A DNA stretch of 10,002 bases from CAJXNP01 sp050305935 (GTDB taxonomy: Bacteria > Bacteroidota > Bacteroidia > Cytophagales > Cyclobacteriaceae), in NCBI GenBank assembly GCA_050305935.1, contig JBNLGG010000103.1:1-10002 (forward strand), given 5' to 3'. Shown piece after piece: positions 1-6,721 of the stretch. Position numbers and translations under genes: made by a program. Below the pieces are notes generated by a model. It was not told where the DNA came from, did not search any database, and was given only the letters and a program-made list of their open reading frames with translations. Each line of letters begins with the position of its first letter. Positions within the stretch are counted from its first letter, which is position 1.

Positions 1-778
1 AATTAATCCTGTTTTCTGTCTCCACGATCATCTGCTGGATGTCGTACTGGATGCTCTTGGTACTTAATACCTGCGCCTCAAAGCGCTTTACCGCCAGTTC
101 AGTCACCCGTGCCGATTCTTTCTGGAGCTTCACGATATCAAGCACATCACTTTGGATGGCAATGTTTCGTTTGGCGATTGCCAGCTGATTATCCAGCGCC
201 AGCAGCTCGTAGTAAGAATTGGCGATTTCCGCAATCAGGTTAGTTACCATGAAATTCTTACCCTCGACAGATGACAGGTACCTGGTCAATGCAGATTTCT
301 TTGCATTGCGCAGTTTCTTCCACACGTCCAGCTCCCAGGTAGCAAAGGCACCCACCATGTAATCTCCCAATGGTTCGGGGAATTCCCTGCCCGGCTCGAT
401 TTCCAGATTTGACTCCACGGCACCATTCCTCGTATAGCGGCCTACCTTCTCGGTACCAGCACCAGCCCTCACCCCAACAAAGGGCAGGTACTCTCCCTTT
501 TTCTCTCTTACCTCATTGCGGGCAATTTCAATCTCCTGCAGGACAATGTTCAACTCCTGGTTGTTATGTAGAGCTGTATCAATTAAGGCCGCCAGGTAAG
601 GGTCATTGAAATACTCCTTCCAATCGATGCTCGCCACATTGGTGGTATCCTGGGAGTCATTATAACTCCCGGGCACCGTGTTGTCCTCCTTTTTGGTATA
701 CAGTGAGGGTGTACATGCCGAAAACATCACCGACAATATGGCAACACCCACTACACCAACTATGATCCTTCTATTCAT
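1..778 (-). CDS. RND efflux outer-membrane factor lipoprotein (TolC/OprM/NodT type), 3' end missing
   Basis: This is the outer-membrane channel of a tripartite efflux pump. I translated the first 259 codons by reading the minus strand from the ATG at 778; no stop occurs before the window edge, so the C-terminal part is missing. Residues 1-22 form a lipoprotein signal with a positively charged start (MNRR), a hydrophobic core and a lipobox-like FSAC with Cys22, so the protein should be lipid-anchored. After that come the typical OMF features: an early DWKEYFNDPYL segment, a long helical region with LNIVLQEIEIARNEVREKKG, and later ATWELDVWKKLRNAKKSAL, which matches the conserved OMF stretch before the second helical hairpin. 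The start codon lies 1 nt after the stop of the pump gene (TAG-C-ATG), which suggests translational coupling. Family assignment is strong; substrate is unknown. Confidence 0.93.
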   Translation of the reverse strand, partial: MNRRIIVGVVGVAILSVMFSACTPSLYTKKEDNTVPGSYNDSQDTTNVASIDWKEYFNDPYLAALIDTALHNNQELNIVLQEIEIARNEVREKKGEYLPFVGVRAGAGTEKVGRYTRNGAVESNLEIEPGREFPEPLGDYMVGAFATWELDVWKKLRNAKKSALTRYLSSVEGKNFMVTNLIAEIANSYYELLALDNQLAIAKRNIAIQSDVLDIVKLQKESARVTELAVKRFEAQVLSTKSIQYDIQQMIVETENRIN

Positions 779-779
779 G

Positions 780-3700
780 CTAGTCATTTTCTTCTTGTGT
801 TTTGGAATGCACATGTTCTTCAGACAGTGGTCGGGTATACTCGTCTTTGATCAACTGACGACCTTCTGCCATTTTTGCAAATATGTAGTAGAGGCCAGGG
901 ATGATGAGCACTCCCAGGATCGTTCCCAGAAGCATTCCTCCCAGTGCGGAAGAACCGATAGTCCTGTTACCGATGGCACCCGCTCCCGTAGCGATCACCA
1001 ATGGGATCAAACCAGCCACAAAAGCAAAGGAAGTCATCAAGATAGGACGAAACCTGACTTTTGCTCCTTCTACAGCCGCCTCAAATATGGTAGCACCATG
1101 CCGGTGCTTCTGGACGGCAAATTCCACGATCAATACCGCGTTCTTACCCAGCAAACCTACGAGCATGATGAGCCCGATCTGTGCATAAATATCATTATCA
1201 AGTCCCATGAGCTTTAACAGCAGGAACGACCCAAATACCCCGACCGGCAGGGAAAAGATCACCGCCAAAGGCAATAGGAAGCTTTCGTACTGTGCTGCCA
1301 GTACCAGGTAAACAAATACCAATACAATGATGAAAATATAAATGGCTTCATTGCCACTTTTGGACTCATCATAGGAAAGGCCTTCCCAGGCAATGTCATA
1401 GCCCTTTGGTAGCGTTTCCTTGGCAACTTCACGAATAGCCTGAATCGCGTCGGCTGTGGTATATCCCTTTGCCGGAAGTCCCCGTATGGCAGCCGAATTG
1501 TACATGTTAAAACGTGTCACCTCATTAGGCCCCTGCTTCTTTTCGAGCTTCATGAATGCTGAATACGGCACCATTTCACCAGATTCATTTTTCACAAACA
1601 GGTTTAACACATCAGAGGGCAGCCTTCTGAATTCAGGAGCCGACTGGACATACACTTTGAAAAACCGTCCAAACCGGATGAATCCCTGCTCATAGGTACT
1701 TCCGATCATGATGTTGAGGTTTTCCATGGCATCACCTATCGACACCCCTTTTTGCATGGCAAGCTCATTGTCAATGATCAATTCGTACTGAGGATAATTC
1801 GCCGCGAAAAATGTGAACAATCCGGTCAGCTCTTCACGTTTTCGAAGATTGTCCAGAAATTGCTGGTTTGTCCGGTCGAACTCCGCATAATCCGTATTGG
1901 TGTTTTTATCCAAAAGCCTCAAAGAAAACCCTCCTGAAGAACCGAATCCCGGAACTGCAGGTGGTTCAAAAAATTCTACGATGGCTCCAAGGTCTTTTGA
2001 CTCTTCTTCGAGTTCCTCCATGATTTCCTTCACCGAATGCTTACGCTCCGACCAGTTTTTCAAGTTGATCAAACAAGTTCCTGCATTGGAACCCCTACCT
2101 TCTGTCATGATCTCATATCCCGCCAGCGAAGACACCGATTCCACTCCTTCAACTTCTTCACATATTTTTTGAAGCTTTTGTGAAATCTGGTTGGTTCGCT
2201 CCAGGGTAGCACCCGGAGGTGTCTGGATAATCGCATATATCGTTCCCTGGTCTTCTCCAGGAATGAAACCTGAAGGCAGCACCTGGCTCTCCACATATAT
2301 ACCTGCGCAAAACGCCAGCAATATTCCAAAGGTCAGCAGCCTCCTGTTGACAATCAATCTTAAAATCCCTGTATATCTACCCGTAACTCTTTCGAACCAA
2401 TTGTTGAAACCGTCCAGCGCTTTGGTTAAGATTCCTGTTTTCTTGGGTTTGCCATGATTATTTTTCAAAATAATGGCACACAACACCGGAGTCAGCGTAA
2501 GCGCCACAACTCCTGAGAGGACGATGGACGTCGCCATGGTGATGGAAAACTGTCGATAGAACACCCCAACCGGGCCTGTCATAAATACCAGGGGTACGAA
2601 CACCGCCGTCATTACCAGTGTAATGGCGATGATAGCTCCGCTAATCTCATGTAATACTTCTTCCGTTGCCGCGTAGGGGGAAAGGTTCTTTTCTTCCATC
2701 TTAGCGTGGACGGCCTCCACCACCACAATCGCGTTGTCCACCACAATACCAATCGCAAGTACCAATGCAAACAGTGTGATCAGGTTGATCGAAAGTCCAA
2801 AGAATTGCATGAAAAAGAAGGCCCCAATCAGCGAAACGGGAACCGCCAGTGTTGGAATCAAGGTGGAACGCCAGTCCCCCAAAAATAGGAACACCACAAC
2901 CGCCACTAAAATGAAGGCCTCACCAAGGGTGTGTAGTACCTTTTCGATAGACGCATCCAGGAACTGGGAAACGTCATAGCTGATCTTATAGTCAACTCCC
3001 GGAGGGAAGCTTCCTTTCATTTCTTCGAGCAGGCCTTTCACCTCTTTGATTACCTCGCTCGCATTACTACCATAGTTCTGTTTCAGTACTATCGCCGCAG
3101 ATGGATGACCATCCAGGTTAGAATAAATATCAAAAAACTCGCTACCCAATTCAACAGTGGCAATGTCTTTCAGCCGAATACTCTCACCTTCAGGATTTGC
3201 CCGGATGATAATTCCTTCGTATTCCTCCGGCTGATTATATCTTCCCTTATAGGTCAATACATATTCCATGGACTGTGCTTCAATACCCGAGCTTTGCCCT
3301 ATCCTACCGGGCCGGCCAATGATACTTTGCTCGCCCATGGCTTCCATTACGTCTTCCACCGAAATGCTATAAGCCCTCATCCTGTCAGGATTTAGCCATA
3401 CACGCATCGCGTACCTCCGGCTTCCCAGGATCTGCGCCCTGGCAACCCCCTTGATCCGCTGGATTTCAGGGATCATAGAGACAGTGGCATAGTTGTACAG
3501 GAACTTTTCGTCCGTATGTTCATCGTGACTATACAGGTTGACATACATCAACATACTGGGCTGGATGGGCGAGATAATCACCCCTTCCTTCTGCACCAAT
3601 TCGGGAAGCAGCGGCATAACCTGGTCTACCCTGGTTTTCACCTGAATAACGGCCTGGTTAGGATCAGTACCCGGTTCAAAAATCACGTTGATAGTTGCCT

Positions 3701-3959
3701 CACCGGCACTCGTGGCGTCCGTCGCCATGTATCTCATTCCGGGAACACCGTTGATTGAGTTTTCCAGCGTAATAAGTGTGGATTTGATCAGTACATCAGC
3801 ACTAGAACCAGGGTAAGCAATAAAAATACTTACCGTAGTGGGAGCAATCTGCGGGAACTGCGAAATGGGCAATTGCTTAATCGCCAGCATCCCCGTAAAA
3901 ATGAAAACGACCGAAATCACAATGGCAAGAACCGGTCTGTGAATAATATTGTTAAACAT
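780..3959 (-). CDS. RND efflux transporter, HAE-1 family inner-membrane pump (AcrB-like)
   Basis: This 1059-residue protein is a full-length proton-driven RND permease that exports amphiphilic compounds from periplasm or inner membrane into the outer-membrane channel. The N-terminal helix (MFNNIIHRPVLAIVISVV) and the PISQFPQIAPTTVSI segment at about 31-45 are classic HAE-1 signatures. Two periplasmic loops lie at about 35-335 and 560-865, each followed by a bundle of membrane helices. TM4 carries VVDNAIVVVE, with Asp408 at the position of AcrB Asp407 and Asn409 at that of Asp408. TM10 carries GLLGKNAVLIVEFA with Lys939 at the position of AcrB Lys940. The motif FEPPAVPGFGSSGGF (664-678) matches the conserved loop before the second periplasmic half. 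It lies 26 nt after the adaptor gene and 1 nt before the channel gene. The exported compounds cannot be told from sequence; multidrug export is the usual role. Confidence 0.96.
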   Translation of the reverse strand: MFNNIIHRPVLAIVISVVFIFTGMLAIKQLPISQFPQIAPTTVSIFIAYPGSSADVLIKSTLITLENSINGVPGMRYMATDATSAGEATINVIFEPGTDPNQAVIQVKTRVDQVMPLLPELVQKEGVIISPIQPSMLMYVNLYSHDEHTDEKFLYNYATVSMIPEIQRIKGVARAQILGSRRYAMRVWLNPDRMRAYSISVEDVMEAMGEQSIIGRPGRIGQSSGIEAQSMEYVLTYKGRYNQPEEYEGIIIRANPEGESIRLKDIATVELGSEFFDIYSNLDGHPSAAIVLKQNYGSNASEVIKEVKGLLEEMKGSFPPGVDYKISYDVSQFLDASIEKVLHTLGEAFILVAVVVFLFLGDWRSTLIPTLAVPVSLIGAFFFMQFFGLSINLITLFALVLAIGIVVDNAIVVVEAVHAKMEEKNLSPYAATEEVLHEISGAIIAITLVMTAVFVPLVFMTGPVGVFYRQFSITMATSIVLSGVVALTLTPVLCAIILKNNHGKPKKTGILTKALDGFNNWFERVTGRYTGILRLIVNRRLLTFGILLAFCAGIYVESQVLPSGFIPGEDQGTIYAIIQTPPGATLERTNQISQKLQKICEEVEGVESVSSLAGYEIMTEGRGSNAGTCLINLKNWSERKHSVKEIMEELEEESKDLGAIVEFFEPPAVPGFGSSGGFSLRLLDKNTNTDYAEFDRTNQQFLDNLRKREELTGLFTFFAANYPQYELIIDNELAMQKGVSIGDAMENLNIMIGSTYEQGFIRFGRFFKVYVQSAPEFRRLPSDVLNLFVKNESGEMVPYSAFMKLEKKQGPNEVTRFNMYNSAAIRGLPAKGYTTADAIQAIREVAKETLPKGYDIAWEGLSYDESKSGNEAIYIFIIVLVFVYLVLAAQYESFLLPLAVIFSLPVGVFGSFLLLKLMGLDNDIYAQIGLIMLVGLLGKNAVLIVEFAVQKHRHGATIFEAAVEGAKVRFRPILMTSFAFVAGLIPLVIATGAGAIGNRTIGSSALGGMLLGTILGVLIIPGLYYIFAKMAEGRQLIKDEYTRPLSEEHVHSKTQEEND

Positions 3960-3985
3960 CTTTTTTAGCTTTTAAAAAACCAACA

Positions 3986-5068
3986 TTACTCAGCATACAA
4001 TTCCAAATGCGACAGCGCCTCTACCGGCTCGACGAATTCGTAATGGATCTCATCATTTTCCCTTACAAGTCGCAATCCCTCAAGCAGCACCTTGTCAGAT
4101 TCTTCGAGACCACCCTGAATAATGTAGATGTGTGGCAATTCAGCAGCGATATCGACTTTCCTGGTACGAACCCTGCTTTCTTCGTCGATGACAAAGACAT
4201 ATTTCTTATCCAGTATTTCAAAAGTGGATTTCTGTGGTATGAGCAATGCGCCCTGGTATGGCGTGTTAATCAGGATATTACCCGTCTGACCGTGACGTAA
4301 CAGTCCGGTAGGGTTAGGGAAAGTCGCTCTAAATGCGATGTTACCGGTTTCATTATTAAACTCACTTTCAATCGTTTCCACGATTCCGGATTGGCTAAAC
4401 AGCTTACCATTCGCCATCACTAAATTGACTTTTAACGGGCTGTCATTCTTAATGCTTGTCTGATACTCAAGGTATTCTGCCTCTGGCACATTAAAATACA
4501 CCCACATTTTGCTGTTGTCAGACAAAGTGGTGAGCAATTCGCCTTCATCCACGAGGCTTCCGTTTCGCACATGAAGGCGATCCATGATACCGTCAAACGG
4601 TGCCCTGATCTCCGTAAAAGAGAGGTGAACTTGTGCCAATGCCAACTCGGCCTTTGCCTTATCAAACTTGGCCTTCGCCAGGGCAAGCTCATTAGGCGCC
4701 ACGATGTTGCTGTCAGCCAGCCTTTTTGTGTTTTGATATTCAATTTCCGCGAAATTAACTTCAGCCTGCGCTTTTTGCCTTTCTGCCTCATAAAGAGTAG
4801 GCATGATCTTGAACATCAATTGCCCTTTCTTTACCGATTGTCCTTCATCCACATAAATCTTTTGAAGGTATCCCCGCTCCTGGGCTCGCAGTTCGATATG
4901 CTGTATGGAGTGGATCTGGCAAACATATTCCTTGGTGGTCGTAGTATCCATTCTTGCAGGACTTGTAACCAAAAATTTTGTTTCCTCTTCCTTCTTTTCC
5001 TTCTTAGGGCTACAGCCAGTGTGATACAAGATGGCACACACGCCGATCAACATGAGAATTTTTTTCAT
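3986..5068 (-). CDS. RND efflux periplasmic adaptor subunit (membrane fusion protein, lipoprotein)
   Basis: This 360-residue adaptor links the RND pump to the outer-membrane channel. Residues 1-19 are a lipoprotein signal (MKKILMLIGV...) ending in HTGC with Cys19; His at -3 is unusual for a lipobox. A short charged linker (PKKEKKEEE) follows. The first lipoyl half spans about 58-88 (ELRAQERGYLQKIYVDEGQ, then VKKGQLMFKI). An alpha-helical hairpin rich in Ala, Lys and Glu covers about 91-150. The second lipoyl half covers about 152-185 (TEIRAPFDGIMDRLHVRNGS). The beta-barrel and membrane-proximal domains follow to about 345. The length fits AcrA/MexA-type adaptors. It is the first gene of the efflux operon. 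The ATG at 5068 has no clear Shine-Dalgarno sequence, only AT-rich leader, which is normal in Bacteroidota. Confidence 0.95.
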   Translation of the reverse strand: MKKILMLIGVCAILYHTGCSPKKEKKEEETKFLVTSPARMDTTTTKEYVCQIHSIQHIELRAQERGYLQKIYVDEGQSVKKGQLMFKIMPTLYEAERQKAQAEVNFAEIEYQNTKRLADSNIVAPNELALAKAKFDKAKAELALAQVHLSFTEIRAPFDGIMDRLHVRNGSLVDEGELLTTLSDNSKMWVYFNVPEAEYLEYQTSIKNDSPLKVNLVMANGKLFSQSGIVETIESEFNNETGNIAFRATFPNPTGLLRHGQTGNILINTPYQGALLIPQKSTFEILDKKYVFVIDEESRVRTRKVDIAAELPHIYIIQGGLEESDKVLLEGLRLVRENDEIHYEFVEPVEALSHLELYAE

Positions 5069-5140
5069 TATTAAGATTATTTAAAACTTGCTTTCAGTTA
5101 AACTTTTGGAGGTATTGAAAAATGATGATGTACAGCCTGA

Positions 5141-5157
5141 TGCACGCGATGCGTGTA
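5141..5157. promoter_or_regulatory. Candidate operator palindrome upstream of the efflux operon
   Basis: TGCACGC and GCGTGTA flank a GAT spacer and match as an inverted repeat at 6 of 7 positions. The site lies 73-89 bp upstream of the adaptor start codon, in the only long gap before the operon. Its GC-rich core stands out in AT-rich surroundings. Its size suits a dimeric repressor such as those of the TetR or MarR type, which commonly control RND pumps; no regulator gene is present in the window, so the link is an inference. Confidence 0.3.
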
Positions 5158-5182
5158 GGATGCATTAATTAAAATTGGATTG

Positions 5183-5204
5183 TTCAGGCAGGTATCTACC
5201 TGAA
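5183..5204. promoter_or_regulatory. Candidate operator: 22-bp imperfect palindrome with perfect core
   Basis: The core CAGGTA-TC-TACCTG (5189-5202) is a perfect inverted repeat with a 2-nt centre, and outer TTCAGG and CCTGAA arms extend the symmetry to 22 bp. It sits just after the stop of the small upstream gene and 115-136 bp ahead of the adaptor start. A 2-nt loop is poor for an RNA hairpin and no T-run follows on the minus strand, so a protein-binding site is more likely than a terminator. Confidence 0.35.
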
Positions 5205-5215
5205 AAAGAAATGTA

Positions 5216-5638
5216 TCATATTCTGAAGACTTCGATCAGAATATATTTTTTAACGGAGTTTTTTGAGTAGAGAAGCTTACTTAATTGTATAGACTTCTGA
5301 ATGTTTTGGAATAACTGTGCGAAGGATTCTGCATTGTATAAAGTAGCAAAATGACTGCCGGTGAAGGTATAAATCTTATGGGAGGATTCATCTTCATCCT
5401 CTTCCTCATTTTCTACCAGTGATCTTTCTATGCTTACTCTTTCCTTATTAGTGTTTGGGAGATAAGGAGAAACAAGCGATTTGTTGCTATCAAAATTAAC
5501 AGATGTGTCGGCGATTTCCGTGAGGTCAAATGACAGGATTTCCAGGCTTGCAGGAGCAACTGTTGATTGTAATAAGCTGTACCCACAAAGCAGGATGATA
5601 ACAAATGAAACGAAAAACTTTGTTGCCGATTTTATCAT
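5216..5638 (-). CDS. Small secreted protein of unknown function
   Basis: I do not recognise a named family. The open frame extends up to an ATG at 5677 (153 residues), but I prefer the internal ATG at 5638 (140 residues): it puts a typical signal peptide at the very start (MIKSATKFFVSFVIILLCGY) and a TAnnTTTG promoter box lies just ahead of it at 5647-5654. Numbered from the longer start, residues 20-45 are the hydrophobic signal, 46-90 a low-complexity polar segment, 91-97 an acidic run (EEEDEDE), and 100-153 a probably folded C-terminal part ending in KKYILIEVFRI. The protein is probably exported. It lies 147 nt upstream of the efflux adaptor on the same strand, so read-through into the operon is possible. 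It is divergent from the Cys/Met protein at 5963. Confidence 0.6.
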   Translation of the reverse strand: MIKSATKFFVSFVIILLCGYSLLQSTVAPASLEILSFDLTEIADTSVNFDSNKSLVSPYLPNTNKERVSIERSLVENEEEDEDESSHKIYTFTGSHFATLYNAESFAQLFQNIQKSIQLSKLLYSKNSVKKYILIEVFRI

Positions 5639-5646
5639 TTGGGATA

Positions 5647-5677
5647 CAAAGCTATATGAAGAAGATTTGTCAAACAA
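5647..5677 (-). promoter_or_regulatory. Candidate Bacteroidota-type promoter for the small secreted protein
   Basis: On the minus strand TAGCTTTG (5654-5647) fits the Bacteroidota -7 consensus TAnnTTTG exactly, and a TTG (5677-5675) lies 20 nt upstream, within the usual spacing for the -33 element. Transcription would begin only a few bases before the ATG at 5638, giving an almost leaderless message. If real, it rules out the upstream ATG at 5677 as the start. Confidence 0.4.
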
Positions 5678-5923
5678 GTTTTAAATATTAAAATTTGTTA
5701 AGATACTTGTAATGATTAGGGCAAAACCTTGACAAAAATGAAAAGAAAGTATCAAATTTTGTATTAACAACATCGACGATTTTTTGGAAGATGGGCAATG
5801 GTGACTTGATATTTTTTTCTCGGAAGGAGCCTGAAATCATTTACATACATGACCCTGATAATATTGCCCCTAACTACCATGGCTGCATTTTAGTTTCTAC
5901 CGTACAAATTTTGCTCTATTACA

Positions 5924-5954
5924 TTTCAACTTAATGCTTGTACATTTACATTTG
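5924..5954 (+). promoter_or_regulatory. Candidate Bacteroidota-type promoter for the Cys/Met protein
   Basis: TACATTTG at 5947-5954 matches the -7 consensus TAnnTTTG exactly. The -33 element is weaker: TTTC (5924-5927) instead of TTTG, with a 19-nt spacer. The predicted transcription start is about 3 nt ahead of the ATG at 5963, so the message would be nearly leaderless. The weaker -33 element may mean an activator is needed. Confidence 0.4.
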
Positions 5955-5962
5955 CAAAATCA

Positions 5963-6355
5963 ATGAAACACCTCCTTTCCATATTGCTCCTGTCTATTTT
6001 CCTTTTGCCTATGCTGGTAAAACTGGAAATACTGTTGAACTTTAAGATCAACCAGGACTTTATCTCCGAAGCGTGGTGTATCAACAAGGAGGAACCCATG
6101 ACCATGTGTTATGGAAAATGTTTCCTGGCAAATAAATTGAAAATGGCGGAGGAGCAGGAACAAAAAGACCTTCCGAATTCTGTAAATCAGAAATTGGAGA
6201 TATTAATTTGTCGCTTCACCGAATCCATCCACGTGGGTACTCCTTCCATAACAGAAAACATTTCAAATTCTGAGTACATTCCTATTCTATATCAATTCTC
6301 CTATCTCAAGGGCATATTTCACCCCCCAAAAAAAAACTCTGTTGACCTAGTGTAA
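5963..6355 (+). CDS. Small membrane-anchored Cys/Met-motif protein, possible metal-handling partner of the copper receptor
   Basis: This 130-residue protein has one N-terminal hydrophobic helix (MKHLLSILLLSIFLLPML) that is either a membrane anchor or a signal peptide, followed by a probably periplasmic domain. The key segment is ISEAWCINKEEPMTMCYGKC, giving Cys39, Cys49 and Cys53 with Met46 and Met48 between them; a fourth cysteine is Cys83. From memory, small Bacteroidota proteins with this CxxK...CxGKC layout and a late FHPP motif (here 119-122) are found beside TonB-dependent receptors, but I cannot name a family. The motif suits Cu(I) or another soft metal, or a redox pair. It lies 366 nt before the OprC-like receptor on the same strand. 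Near its end a C6-A9 run (6322-6336) could allow slippage, though all frames stop soon after. Confidence 0.8.
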   Translation: MKHLLSILLLSIFLLPMLVKLEILLNFKINQDFISEAWCINKEEPMTMCYGKCFLANKLKMAEEQEQKDLPNSVNQKLEILICRFTESIHVGTPSITENISNSEYIPILYQFSYLKGIFHPPKKNSVDLV

Positions 6356-6721
6356 TGAACACTAATGCTACTTTGTCACATTTAATCCTTACCGCGGTGG
6401 CTTGCCTACCTGGCGGTAGACAGGTGTCTTCGGACTATCCGGTTCGTGAGGACACAGAACCGGGACGTAAAAGGTAGCATGGCAAAGCAGGATTAAAAAG
6501 GCGCTTAATTATTCGAGCCACCACTTCTGTCATTTCATTAAAAGAAGCTTTCAAAGCAAATAGTGATGGCACGTATCAGTTTGCGTATTAACAAATCATT
6601 ACACTGGTTATTCATCTATTCAATCCCGCAATTCATTTTTCGATAAAATGGAGTTGCCTGTATTGCCCTCTCCTGTCTATCAAGAGAAAGGGTCATTTTT
6701 CACTATTTATGATAAATCAAC
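6356..6721. other. Long non-coding gap between the Cys/Met protein and the receptor gene
   Basis: The first part (6365-6497) is filled by the palindromic structure described separately. The second part (6498-6721) is AT-rich and holds no open frame, no exact TAnnTTTG box and no recognisable riboswitch signature. The receptor message must either start in here or read through the palindrome from the upstream gene; the sequence does not decide which. No Shine-Dalgarno sequence precedes the ATG at 6722. Confidence 0.6.
6381..6497. repeat. 117-nt imperfect palindrome with alternative stems (repeat element or structured RNA)
   Basis: The outer stem TTTAATCCT (6381-6389) / AGGATTAAA (6489-6497) is a perfect 9 bp. 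After a 10-nt bulge it continues with GCTT/AAGC (6400-6403 with 6485-6488), GCC/GGC (6404-6406 with 6481-6483, one bulged A) and TACC/GGTA (6407-6410 with 6473-6476), about 20 pairs in all. Inside are two competing hairpins: GTGTCTTC (6424-6431) / GAGGACAC (6448-6455, one G-U pair) or CCGGTTC (6439-6445) / GAACCGG (6457-6463). A further perfect pair, TACCGC (6390-6395) / GCGGTA (6413-6418), excludes the second stem. Two readings fit: a MITE- or REP-like dispersed repeat, or a cis-acting leader of the receptor gene. It matches no riboswitch class I know. Confidence 0.55.

Larger units (their letters stand above)
5639..5962. other. Divergent intergenic region between the secreted protein and the Cys/Met protein
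   Basis: This AT-rich stretch separates two genes that point away from each other. It contains one candidate promoter at each end and no convincing coding frame. A 7-bp inverted repeat GATACTT / AAGTATC (5702-5708 and 5747-5753) is too far apart and AT-rich to call more than chance. I see no RNA gene or insertion element in it. Confidence 0.6.

Noticed and set aside
678..1217. A 179-codon plus-strand frame over the pump and channel genes.
   Set aside because: It is antisense to two well-supported genes, has no domain features, and its composition is that of a shadow frame.
4571..5074. A 167-codon plus-strand frame opposite the adaptor gene.
   Set aside because: It lies entirely over the firmly identified adaptor and starts mid-gene without promoter or conserved motif.
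5122..5172. A 16-codon plus-strand frame (MMMYSLMHAMRVGCIN) with a GGAGG 9 nt ahead, rich in Met.
   Set aside because: Bacteroidota rarely use such ribosome sites, the frame overlaps the candidate operator palindrome and lies opposite the efflux promoter region, and it is too short to judge; chance is the simplest reading.
6356..6721. A cobalamin or other known riboswitch before the receptor gene.
   Set aside because: No conserved box of the cobalamin, TPP, FMN or SAM classes can be seen, although the palindromic region is structured; the receptor also fits copper rather than vitamin B12.
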